A stretch of 64,000 bases of DNA from CATQHD01 sp965243165 (GTDB lineage: Bacteria; Actinomycetota; Acidimicrobiia; Spongiisociales; Spongiisociaceae), in NCBI GenBank assembly GCA_965243165.1, contig OZ251535.1, positions 1,736,001 through 1,800,000 on the forward strand. Direction: 5' to 3'. Positions 1-8,096 of the stretch are shown here, piece after piece. Position numbers and translations under genes: made by a program. The notes under the pieces are model-generated. The model searched no databases. It saw nothing but the letters and a program-made list of their open reading frames with translations, and was not told where the DNA came from. Within the stretch, counting starts at the first letter, position 1; every line of letters starts with the position of its first letter.

Positions 1-489
1 AACGCCCTCCGGCGCTTGTGGGTGGTCGACGACTTGGATGGATGGACGCCGTCGTCGAGCCGCTTCGCCGCCCTCAACCAGGCTCCGAAGCGGTATCTGG
101 CCGACCCCGCCCTGGTTCTCTCCCTGCTCGGCCTCGGGCCTTCAGCCCTGATGACAGACGGGTTCCTGTTCGGAAAAATGCTGGAGTCGCTCGCTGCTCT
201 CACCGTTCGAGTGTTTGCCCAAGCGGCCGAGGCCCAGGTGAGGCATCTGCGGACACAGGGAGGACGGCAGGAGGTCGATTTCATAGTCGAACGCCGGGAC
301 GGGCGGGTGCTGGCGTTGGAAGTGAGACTGGCCCGCCGCGTCGGCGGCCGCGCCGCCCCTCACCTGCTCTGGCTGAGAAGCCGTCTGGGGTCCCGGTGGA
401 TAGACGGAGCGGTCCTCAACACCGGCCCCTCCGCTTACCGCCGCCCAGACGGGATCGCTGTCATACCTCTCGCGTTGCTCGGCCCCTGA
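1..489 (+). CDS. C-terminal part of a DUF4143 ATP-binding protein (5' truncated by window edge)
   Basis: The frame is open from base 1, so the gene starts outside the window; a TTG at 16 is unlikely to be the true start. The visible ~160 residues resemble the C-terminal DUF4143 region of AAA-type ATPases. They include a run around SSSRFAALNQAPKRYLAD and a nuclease-fold-like stretch, QEVDFIVE followed by LALEVRLA. Proteins of this family have an N-terminal P-loop ATPase domain and often occur with accessory or toxin-antitoxin genes; their role is mostly unknown. The downstream neighbour is convergent (minus-strand amidase). The family call is from residue pattern only. Confidence 0.7.
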   Translation, partial: NALRRLWVVDDLDGWTPSSSRFAALNQAPKRYLADPALVLSLLGLGPSALMTDGFLFGKMLESLAALTVRVFAQAAEAQVRHLRTQGGRQEVDFIVERRDGRVLALEVRLARRVGGRAAPHLLWLRSRLGSRWIDGAVLNTGPSAYRRPDGIAVIPLALLGP

Positions 490-636
490 GCCTTGTTCAG
501 GTGGGTTGCCAGCCGTCCCCGAAGGTCATGAGGCTCTTCGGAGAAGCGCCGCCGCTCGTCCTGAGACGGGTGGTTTCAAGGCCGCCTGACAAGAACCTTT
601 GTGTGGTCAAATCATCAATGGTTGGAGTTGTTCAAT

Positions 637-1872
637 CTAGCCGCCGTCCGCGTCTTGGCGTCGCCGCAACCGCAGGATCACCGCCGCCAACACCGCCGAC
701 ATTCCGGCCGACAGCGACAGCAGAATCCCCCTGCCTAGACCTGCTCCGGTCTCAGGATACGGTTCTGCCGGAACAGAACCCCCGCCTTCGACAGGCAACG
801 CGGCGGGTTCAGTCGAAACCGAAACCGGTGATGAGGACAGATCAGAACGAAGGGTATCAGCGTTCCGGCCGGTTGCGGTCGACTCTCCAGTTCCTCCAAC
901 AGGAACGAAAGAATCATCCTCGGCAACACCGTCCCGGGTGGTTCCTTCCGTCACAGGTGCGGTGGAGGCAGCCGATGTAGTCGATGCAGCGGATGTAGAC
1001 GAGGCAGCGGTGATTGCCGTGGATGCAGCCGCCGCGTCGGCGGGAAAGTCGGCGGCAGACGGCGCGGCCTCCGTAGAAACAGAGGGCGGCGTGGAGGCGG
1101 CAGAAGACGCCCCCAACTCATCGAGCAAACCGCTGACCCTCTGCGGAAAGGAGTTCTCCACCAACTCGAAGACGCGGTCACCCGGACAGGTGGTTCTCGA
1201 CATGGTCCGGTGGCCGGTGATAGTCGGGGTCTCCACCAATTTCCCCACAGGATGCAGATTCGAACCGCGCGACACGAACTCCACCGTCGCCCCAGGGCCG
1301 GGGTCGATGCTGTACTTGCCCGCCAGCCACGCCAGCAGAGAAACCATGGCCGACCGGGCCTCGACGGTGGGCACCTCCTCTCGATGATCGCCGATGAAAC
1401 TGCACAACAAGGCGTAACCCTGACTCCCGCCGGTGGCATCGCCCCGCACCGGAGATCGGATGCTTCCCTGCCGCCCCTCGAAGACCTGCCCGTACCTGTC
1501 AACGAGAAAGTTGTAGGCGATGTCAGGCCAACCCTTTTCGGCCGAGGTGTGGTAACGGTAGAAACTCTGGATATACCGGATGGCTTGATCGGCGGAGTAG
1601 TCGTTGGCAGTAGCGCTGTGATGCACCAGGAGAAACCGCACATCTTCGGGCGCTTCTTCAGCCAGCGCCCCGACCGGCGGAAGGTCCGCCCCCCATACGT
1701 CCCGAGGCTGTATGACATGACCCTCCCCGATCGGAACACCATCCGCGGCAGGGGCGTTCGAAGCGGCGGACACCCTGGAACCAAGCAACCCGGCCGCGGC
1801 GCCCAAGCCGCCCAGGGCCAAAAACCGGCGCCGCGTTAGAAGCCCCGGCTGCGCCGTGCACTGCTCACACAT
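637..1872 (-). CDS. Tat-exported N-acetylmuramoyl-L-alanine amidase / peptidoglycan-recognition protein with C-terminal membrane anchor
   Basis: The N-terminus has a twin-arginine signal (TRRRFLALGG followed by an Ala/Gly-rich hydrophobic stretch), so export in folded form is likely. The middle matches the amidase_2/PGRP fold: LLVHHSAT, a central GWPDIAYNFLVD with GQVFEGR, and late TGHRTMSRTTCPGD, supplying the zinc-ligand histidines and cysteine. It should cut the MurNAc-L-Ala bond of peptidoglycan. A long Ser/Thr/Ala linker follows. The tail is PYPETGAG, a hydrophobic segment and RLRRR, resembling a sortase-type sorting signal or a plain membrane anchor. I prefer ATG at 1872, with AGGTG just upstream, over GTG at 1878. 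It ends convergently with the preceding gene. Confidence 0.85.
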   Translation of the reverse strand: MCEQCTAQPGLLTRRRFLALGGLGAAAGLLGSRVSAASNAPAADGVPIGEGHVIQPRDVWGADLPPVGALAEEAPEDVRFLLVHHSATANDYSADQAIRYIQSFYRYHTSAEKGWPDIAYNFLVDRYGQVFEGRQGSIRSPVRGDATGGSQGYALLCSFIGDHREEVPTVEARSAMVSLLAWLAGKYSIDPGPGATVEFVSRGSNLHPVGKLVETPTITGHRTMSRTTCPGDRVFELVENSFPQRVSGLLDELGASSAASTPPSVSTEAAPSAADFPADAAAASTAITAASSTSAASTTSAASTAPVTEGTTRDGVAEDDSFVPVGGTGESTATGRNADTLRSDLSSSPVSVSTEPAALPVEGGGSVPAEPYPETGAGLGRGILLSLSAGMSAVLAAVILRLRRRQDADGG

Positions 1873-1925
1873 GAGCACCTCGCTTTCGGCAGATCAGCAA
1901 CTCGCATCCAAACAGCCCCGACAGG

Positions 1926-2297
1926 CTACCGCAGCAACACTCGTTCGGGAGAGATCTCCGGTGCCCCGGCGTACACTCCGCAACCCGACCCGCGGCCCGA
2001 GGCGGGCATCGCCCCGAAACTGTCCGACGCCGAGACGGCCGCCCTCGCCGCCTCCTCCTCCACAACGCTCCGACCCCGGTCGGGTTGGAAGGTGCCGTCC
2101 GGGTAGCCTTGGAACCATCCCTGCTCGGCCGCATGGAAGATATCCGCGTAGCGGGGATGCGTTTGGTCTACGTCGCTGAAGGGGGGTGTTTGGCTGCCGG
2201 CGCTCAAACCCGAAACCACAGCCAGAGCCGCCAGCATCAAACCTGCAGTCCATTTCATCCAACTGTTTGAGATTGAACGGGCCGGTGTGTCTGCCAT
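1926..2297 (-). pseudogene. Truncated last copy of the SLH array
   Basis: Starts like the intact copies: MADTPARS, a hydrophobic segment, then one SLH motif, FSDVDQTHPRYADIF through GYPDGTFQPDR. Homology to the other copies stops abruptly at that arginine codon (near 2075 on the plus strand). An unrelated ~48-residue tail follows, so the second SLH motif, the threonine linker and the C-terminal domain are missing. The start at 2297 is supported by GGAGGACAGGAG just upstream. This is best read as the eroded end of the tandem array. A short secreted single-SLH protein could still be made. Confidence 0.75.
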
Positions 2298-2316
2298 TCT
2301 CCTGTCCTCCGGTTGG

Positions 2317-3488
2317 TCAGGACCCCGCCCTGGTGGTTGTGGTGGTGTAGGGGGCGTTGAGAACGGCGTTGGCGCCGGCGAGCATCGAGGCACAGGACGG
2401 GTTTTCTAGATCTCCTTCGCGATTGATAATTGTGTTCTTGATCGACAGAGCGTACCAGCGGACATCAGCTGCGCCTTCGCCGATGCCGCGGATGTCTTGA
2501 GCCGAGGTCAGACCCAGGTTGGTGATCGCAGTATGTTCCACAGTACCGGAAGCGGGTTCATAGGAAGGGTTCTTCAAGGCTTCAGCGATTACCCAGCTCT
2601 CCTCTGGCAACACAAAGTGCCCGCCAAATATGTTATACCAGTAGTCCCACGCAGGCGGATCATCGATAACGGGGTATCTGAGGGTGTTGTTGCATTCGGT
2701 TGCTGTGATTCCGTCCCAGGTGCTGGGCAAACGGCTGTCCCAGGTCGGATGACTGACCCGAGGCGGCGCAGGCGGCCTCGGAACAAAGACGAACGGAACA
2801 GCAGTGGTGGTTGTGGTTGTTGTTGTGGTTGTGGGTTCGGTTGGTTGCGGTTGGGTGGTGTCGGTTACGAGTATGTCGGAAAGTTTGAGGGCGTGGATTC
2901 CGGCTCGGAGGAACACAGCCGCGCCGCTGCGGGTCAAGTCAGAACGGGCCCGCCCGATGATCCGGGCAAGCTGGTCTGCGGTGATGGGCCGGTCGGGTTG
3001 GAAGGTGCCGTCCGGATACCCTTGGAACCATCCCTGGGAAGCGGCATAGAAGATGTCTGGGTAGAGGACATGGGTTTGGTCTACGTCGCTGAAGGGTTCC
3101 TCCGTCGGGTCGGGTTCTGTTTCTGGCAAAGGGGGAAGGGTGGTGTCGGTTACGTCGACGCCCCCGGCTTGGAGGGCGTGGATTCCGGCCCGGAGAACAC
3201 AGCCGCGCTGCTGCGGGTGAGGTCTGGCCGGGCTCGTTCGATGATTCGGGCGAGCTGGGTTGGGGTGATGGGCCGGTCGGGTTGGAAGGTGCCGTCCGGG
3301 TAGCCTTGGAACCATCCCTGCTCAGCCGCATGGAAGATATCCGCGTAGCGGGGATGCGACTGGTCCACGTCGCTGAAGGGGGGTGTTTGGCTGCCGGCGC
3401 TCAAACCCGAAACCACAGCCAGGGCCGCCAACATCAGACCTGCAGCCCATTTCTTCCAACGGTTTGAGCGGGCTGGTGTGTCTGCCAT
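2317..3488 (-). pseudogene. SLH array copy with a one-base frameshift
   Basis: The first 100 or so residues (start ATG 3488) and the remainder of the protein (stop at 2317) are in different frames. Comparison with intact copies shows one base missing near 3193: CGGAGAACAC here versus CGGAGGAACAC elsewhere. Otherwise the layout is complete: N-terminal hydrophobic segment, two SLH motifs, a Thr-rich linker, and the C-terminal domain with VSHPTWDSRLPSTWDG. It could be a recent inactivating mutation, programmed frameshifting or an assembly error. The clean conservation on both sides argues for a very recent or technical event. Confidence 0.75.
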
Positions 3489-3507
3489 TTTCCTGTTCCT
3501 CCGCCTG

Positions 3508-4679
3508 TCAGGACCCCGCCCTGGTGGTTGTAGTGGTGTAGGGGGCGTTGAGAACAGCGTTGGCGCCGGCGAACATTGACGCGCAGTCCGGATGGTTGGG
3601 GTCTCCGCCGAGGGTTATGTCGTTTTTGATAAGCAACGCGTACCAGCGGACATCAACTGCGCCTTCGCCGATGCCGCGGATGTCTTGAGCCGAGGCCAAA
3701 CCAAGATTGGTGATCGCTTCGTGTTCCCAAGTGCCCGGGGCTGGTTCAAAGGAAGGGTTCTTCAAGGCTTCGGCAATCACCCAGCTCTCCTCCGGCAAAG
3801 CAAAATGCGCGCCGGCGAGGACCCACCAGTAGTCCCACGCAGGCGGATCAGTGATAACTGGAGATCTGAAGGTGTTGTGGCATTCGGTTGCTTTGATTCC
3901 GTCCCAGGTGCTGGGCAGACGGCTGTCCCAGGTGGGATGGCTGACCCGAGCCGGCGCAGGCGGCCTCGGAACAAAAACGAACGGAACCGTAGTGGTAGTA
4001 GTGGTTGGGGCGGTGGTTGTGGTGGGTTCGGGCGGCGGGGCTTGGGTGGTGTCGGTTACGAGTATGTCGGACAGCCGGAGGGCGTGGATTCCGGCTCGGA
4101 GGAACACAGCCGCGCCGCTGCGGGTCAAGTCAGAACGGGCCCGCCCGATGATCCGGGCGAGCTGGTCTGCGGTGATGGACCGGTCGGGTCGGAAGGTGCC
4201 GTCCGGGTAGCCTTGGAACCATCCCTGGGAAGCGGCATAGAAGATATCTGGGTAGAGGATGTGGGTTTCGTCTACGTCGCTGAAGGGTTCCCCGGTTGGG
4301 TCGGGTTCTGTTTCGGGCAAGGGGGAAGGGTGGTGTCGGTTACATCAACACCTCCAGCTTGGAGGGCGTGGACGCCAGCCCGCAGCAGCACAGCTGCGGC
4401 GCTGCGGGTCAAATCAGAACGGGCCCGTCCGATGATTCGGGCGGTCTGGGTTGGGGTGATGGGCCGGTCGGGTTGGAAGGTGCCGTCCGGGTAGCCTTGG
4501 AACCATCCCTGCTCAGCCGCATGGAAGATATCCGCGTAGCGGGGATGCGTTTGATCGACGTCGCTGAAGGGGGGTGTTTGGCTGCCGGCGCTCAAACCCG
4601 AAACCACAGCCAGGGCCGCCAACAGCAGGCCTGCAGCCCATTTCTTCCAACGGTTTGAGCGGGCTGGTGTGTCTGCCAT
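3508..4679 (-). pseudogene. SLH array copy with a one-base frameshift at an A/G run
   Basis: Starts at ATG 4679 as MADTPARSNRWKKW. After DVTDTTLPP it leaves the frame; the rest (second SLH motif, linker, C-terminal domain, stop at 3508) continues in another frame. The intact copies read GGCAAAGGGGGAAGG where this one reads GGCAAGGGGGAAGG, so one base is missing near 4319-4321. This copy is also the most diverged in its C-terminal domain (DYWWVLAGAHFALPEES, and KNDITLGGDPNHPDC). It therefore carries older divergence as well as a recent lesion. The short A/G run is a plausible slippage site. Confidence 0.75.
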
Positions 4680-4698
4680 TTTCCTGTTCCTCCGCCTG

Positions 4699-5892
4699 TC
4701 AGGACCCCGCCCTGGTGGTTGTAGTGGTGTAGGGGGCGTTGAGAACAGCGTTGGCGCCGGCGAGGATCGACGCACACGACGGATGTTCTAGATCCCCTTC
4801 GCGATTGATAATTGTGTTCTTGATCGACAGAGCGTACCAGCGGACATCGGCTGCGCCTTCGCCGATGCCGCGGATGTCTTGAGCCGAGGTCAAACCAAGG
4901 TTGGTGATCGCAGTATGTTCCACAGTACCGGAAGCGGGTTCAAAGGAAGGGTTCTTCAAGGCTTCAGCGATTACCCAGCTCTCCTCCGGCAACACAAAGT
5001 GCCCGCCATGGATATTATACCAGTAGTCCCACGCAGGCGGATCATCGATAACGGGGTATCTGAGGGTATTGTTGCATTCCGTTGCTGTGATTCCGTCCCA
5101 GGTGCTGGGCAAACGGCTGTCCCAGGTCGGATGGCTGACCCGAGGCGGCGCGGGCGGTCTCGTAACAACAACAAACGGAACCGTAGTGGTAGTGGTTGTT
5201 GTGGGTTCGGCTTGGCCAGCGGCGAGGGCGGAGGCGGGTTCGGGCGGAGGGGCTAGGGTGGTGTCGGTTACGAGTATATCGGCCAGCCGGAGGGCGTGGA
5301 TTCCGGCTCGGAGGAACACTGCGGCGGCGCTGCGGGTCAAGTTTGGTTGGGCTCGTTCTATGATTCGGGCGGTCTGGTCTGGGGTGATGGGCCGGTCGGG
5401 TTGGAAGGTGCCGTCCGGGTAACCCTGGAACCATCCCTGAGAAGCGGTATAAGCGATTTCAGGATAGAGGACATGGGATTCGTCCACGTCGCTGAAAGGT
5501 TCCTCCGTCGAGTCGGGTTCTGTTTCGGGCAAAGGGGGAAGGGTGGTGTCGGTTACATCGACGCCCCCCGTCTGGAGGGCGTGGACGCCAGCCCGGAGAA
5601 ACACAGCTGCGCCGCTGCGGGTCAAATCGGAACGGGCCCGTTCGATGATTCGGGCGAGCTGGGTTGGGGTGATGGGCCGGTCGGGTTGGAAGGTGCCGTC
5701 CGGGTAGCCTTGGAACCATCCCTGCTCAGCCGCATGGAAGATATCTTGGTAGCGGGGATGCGATTGGTCGACGTCGCTGAAAGGGGGTGTTTGGCTGCCG
5801 GCGCTCAAACCCGAAACGGCGGCCAGGGCCGCCAACAGCAGGCCTGCAGCCCATTTCTTCCAACGGTTTGAGCGGGCTGGTGTGTCTGCCAT
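4699..5892 (-). CDS. SLH-domain surface protein (intact array copy)
   Basis: 397 residues. A basic N-terminus and hydrophobic segment (residues ~15-35) act as signal or anchor. Two SLH motifs follow at ~37-90 and ~130-180, each with FSDVD and GWFQGYPDGTFQPDRP and each followed by an RIIERA helix. A Thr-rich linker leads to a C-terminal domain (~240-390) with two cysteines (ATECNNT and HPSCAS) and the end TTTTTRAGS. SLH motifs normally bind secondary cell-wall polymers, so a cell-surface location is expected. The C-terminal domain is not recognised. Start ATG 5892 is preceded by GGAGGAACAGGAAA. Its C-terminal half is identical in protein to the next two upstream copies. Confidence 0.85.
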   Translation of the reverse strand: MADTPARSNRWKKWAAGLLLAALAAVSGLSAGSQTPPFSDVDQSHPRYQDIFHAAEQGWFQGYPDGTFQPDRPITPTQLARIIERARSDLTRSGAAVFLRAGVHALQTGGVDVTDTTLPPLPETEPDSTEEPFSDVDESHVLYPEIAYTASQGWFQGYPDGTFQPDRPITPDQTARIIERAQPNLTRSAAAVFLRAGIHALRLADILVTDTTLAPPPEPASALAAGQAEPTTTTTTTVPFVVVTRPPAPPRVSHPTWDSRLPSTWDGITATECNNTLRYPVIDDPPAWDYWYNIHGGHFVLPEESWVIAEALKNPSFEPASGTVEHTAITNLGLTSAQDIRGIGEGAADVRWYALSIKNTIINREGDLEHPSCASILAGANAVLNAPYTTTTTRAGS

Positions 5893-5911
5893 TTTCCTGT
5901 TCCTCCGCCTG

Positions 5912-7105
5912 TCAGGACCCCGCCCTGGTGGTTGTAGTGGTGTAGGGGGCGTTGAGAACAGCGTTGGCGCCGGCGAGGATCGACGCACACGACGGATGTT
6001 CTAGATCCCCTTCGCGATTGATGATCGTGTTCTTGATCGACAGAGCGTACCAGCGGACATCGGCTGCGCCTTCGCCGATGCCGCGGATGTCTTGAGCCGA
6101 GGTCAAACCAAGGTTGGTGATCGCAGTATGTTCCACAGTACCGGAAGCGGGTTCAAAGGAAGGGTTCTTCAAGGCTTCAGCGATTACCCAGCTCTCCTCC
6201 GGCAACACAAAGTGCCCGCCATGGATATTATACCAGTAGTCCCACGCAGGCGGATCATCGATAACGGGGTATCTGAGGGTATTGTTGCATTCCGTTGCTG
6301 TGATTCCGTCCCAGGTGCTGGGCAAACGGCTGTCCCAGGTCGGATGGCTGACCCGAGGCGGCGCGGGCGGTCTCGTAACAACAACAAACGGAACCGTAGT
6401 GGTAGTGGTTGTTGTGGGTTCGGCTTGGCCAGCGGCGAGGGCGGAGGCGGGTTCGGGCGGAGGGGCTAGGGTGGTGTCGGTTACGAGTATATCGGCCAGC
6501 CGGAGGGCGTGGATTCCGGCTCGGAGGAACACTGCGGCGGCGCTGCGGGTCAAGTTTGGTTGGGCTCGTTCTATGATTCGGGCGGTCTGGTCTGGGGTGA
6601 TGGGCCGGTCGGGTTGGAAGGTGCCGTCCGGGTAACCCTGGAACCATCCCTGAGAAGCGGTATAAGCGATTTCAGGATAGAGGACATGGGATTCGTCCAC
6701 GTCGCTGAAGGGCTCCTCCGTCGGGTCGGTTTCGGATTCTGGCAGCGGAGGCAGGGTGGTGTCGGTTACATCGACACCACCCGCTTGAACAGCGTAGACG
6801 CCCGCCCGCAGCAGCACGGCGGCGCTGCTGCGGGTCAAATCGGAACGGGCCCGTTCGATGATTCGGGCGGTCTGAGCTGCGGTGATGGGCCGGTCGGGTT
6901 GGAAGGTGCCGTCCGGGTAGCCTTGGAACCATCCCTGCTCAGCCGCATGGAAGATATCCGCGTAGCGGGGATGCGATTGGTCGACGTCGCTGAAGGGGGG
7001 TGTTTGGCTGCCGGCGCTCAAACCCGAAACCACAGCCAGGGCCGCCAACAGCAGGCCTGCAGCCCATTTCTTCCAACGGTTTGAGCGGGCTGGTGTGTCT
7101 GCCAT
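5912..7105 (-). CDS. SLH-domain surface protein (intact array copy, near-duplicate of its neighbour)
   Basis: 397 residues with the same layout as the copy at 4699-5892: signal/anchor, two SLH motifs, Thr linker, two-cysteine C-terminal domain. Protein differences from that copy are confined to the first ~130 residues, for example AAQTARIIERA in place of PTQLARIIERA and GVYAVQAGG in place of GVHALQTGG. The rest is identical, so the duplication or conversion tract covers at least the second SLH motif through the stop codon. The 19-bp spacer to the next gene holds its ribosome binding site, consistent with one transcript. Confidence 0.85.
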   Translation of the reverse strand: MADTPARSNRWKKWAAGLLLAALAVVSGLSAGSQTPPFSDVDQSHPRYADIFHAAEQGWFQGYPDGTFQPDRPITAAQTARIIERARSDLTRSSAAVLLRAGVYAVQAGGVDVTDTTLPPLPESETDPTEEPFSDVDESHVLYPEIAYTASQGWFQGYPDGTFQPDRPITPDQTARIIERAQPNLTRSAAAVFLRAGIHALRLADILVTDTTLAPPPEPASALAAGQAEPTTTTTTTVPFVVVTRPPAPPRVSHPTWDSRLPSTWDGITATECNNTLRYPVIDDPPAWDYWYNIHGGHFVLPEESWVIAEALKNPSFEPASGTVEHTAITNLGLTSAQDIRGIGEGAADVRWYALSIKNTIINREGDLEHPSCASILAGANAVLNAPYTTTTTRAGS

Positions 7106-7124
7106 TTTCCTGTTCCTCCGCCTG

Positions 7125-7874
7125 TCAGGACCCCGCCCTGGTGGTTGTAGTGGTGTAGGGGGCGTTGAGAACAGCGTTGGCGCCGGCGAGGATCGACGCA
7201 CACGACGGATGTTCTAGATCCCCTTCGCGATTGATGATCGTGTTCTTGATCGACAGAGCGTACCAGCGGACATCGGCTGCGCCTTCGCCGATGCCGCGGA
7301 TGTCTTGAGCCGAGGTCAAACCAAGGTTGGTGATCGCAGTATGTTCCACAGTACCGGAAGCGGGTTCAAAGGAAGGGTTCTTCAAGGCTTCAGCGATTAC
7401 CCAGCTCTCCTCCGGCAACACAAAGTGCCCGCCATGGATATTATACCAGTAGTCCCACGCAGGCGGATCATCGATAACGGGGTATCTGAGGGTATTGTTG
7501 CATTCCGTTGCTGTGATTCCGTCCCAGGTGCTGGGCAAACGGCTGTCCCAGGTCGGATGGCTGACCCGAGGCGGCGCGGGCGGTCTCGTAACAACAACAA
7601 ACGGAACCGTAGTGGTAGTGGTTGTTGTGGGTTCGGCTTGGCCAGCGGCGAGGGCGGAGGCGGGTTCGGGCGGAGGGGCTAGGGTGGTGTCGGTTACCTT
7701 GATGTAGTTCGCTCCGCTCACGGCGTCGGAGGCGGGGGCAGTGGTGTCGGTTACGGCCTGGGAGTTGAGGTTCCCGGCGGCGAGGGCGGCGACTGCTAGA
7801 GCGGCGAGGCCAGCCAGCGCGGCGGCGGCGGTCCATTTCTGCCAGGGCTTGGCGGGTTTCGCCGTGTTCGACAT
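7125..7874 (-). CDS. First gene of the SLH array: same C-terminal domain, no SLH motifs
   Basis: 249 residues. It starts at ATG 7874 (MSNTAKPAKPWQKW) with GAAAGG upstream, then an Ala/Leu hydrophobic segment. The protein goes straight to VTDTTLAPPPEP, the Thr linker and the shared C-terminal domain, which is identical to that of the next two genes. Both SLH motifs are replaced by a ~30-residue spacer (AVTDTTAPASDAVSG). It therefore presents the same unknown domain without the predicted cell-wall-binding part, perhaps membrane-held or released. Being promoter-proximal, it should be the best expressed copy. A longer start at 7961 has no support. Confidence 0.85.
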   Translation of the reverse strand: MSNTAKPAKPWQKWTAAAALAGLAALAVAALAAGNLNSQAVTDTTAPASDAVSGANYIKVTDTTLAPPPEPASALAAGQAEPTTTTTTTVPFVVVTRPPAPPRVSHPTWDSRLPSTWDGITATECNNTLRYPVIDDPPAWDYWYNIHGGHFVLPEESWVIAEALKNPSFEPASGTVEHTAITNLGLTSAQDIRGIGEGAADVRWYALSIKNTIINREGDLEHPSCASILAGANAVLNAPYTTTTTRAGS

Positions 7875-7930
7875 GTCGGCCCTTTCCCCATCGGTGCAGA
7901 ACGGTTCAATCCGCCCCCGCGGTCTGGGGG

Positions 7931-7936
7931 AGCGTA
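7931..7936 (-). promoter_or_regulatory. Candidate -10 box for the SLH operon
   Basis: On the minus strand TACGCT precedes the first array gene by about 57 bases, leaving room for a short 5' leader with the GAAAGG site. No clear -35 box is visible. It is the best TANNNT match in the divergent spacer on this strand. Confidence 0.35.
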
Positions 7937-8058
7937 GCACACCAGGGCCGGGGCAGCACACCGCTGGGATTCTTGCGGGCCGCTCTGACGGGTGTTGCCT
8001 GTCCAGCGATGGGGGCGAGGTGGTCTGGGGTGTTGCTTGCGGCGGGGTTGGGGCGGTG

Positions 8059-8064
8059 TATGAT
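8059..8064 (+). promoter_or_regulatory. Candidate -10 box (TATGAT) for the metalloprotease gene
   Basis: TATGAT lies 32 bases before the TTG start at 8097, with AAGGAGG at about 8082-8088 between them. This fits a conventional short leader. It is divergent from the SLH operon promoter, so the 222-bp spacer (7875-8096) probably serves both transcripts. Confidence 0.5.
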
Positions 8065-8096
8065 CAGGTCTGGCGGATTGGAAGGAGGCGGTTGTT

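Larger units (their letters stand above)
1926..7874 (-). repeat. Tandem array of six paralogous SLH surface-protein genes (period ~1.2 kb)
   Basis: Start codons lie at 7874, 7105, 5892, 4679, 3488 and 2297, giving spacings of 769, 1213, 1213, 1191 and 1191 bp. Successive genes are separated by 19-bp spacers carrying a GGAGGA-type ribosome binding site, so the block looks like one operon read leftward from an upstream promoter near 7931. The C-terminal halves of the first three genes encode identical protein, while the first SLH regions differ. That pattern indicates recent duplication or gene conversion. Array position correlates with decay: the three promoter-proximal copies are intact, the next two are frameshifted and the last is truncated. 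Confidence 0.9.

Noticed and set aside
1926..7874. CRISPR-like reading of the regular repeats
   Set aside because: Period is ~1.2 kb and the repeats are genes; no short repeat/spacer structure anywhere in the window.
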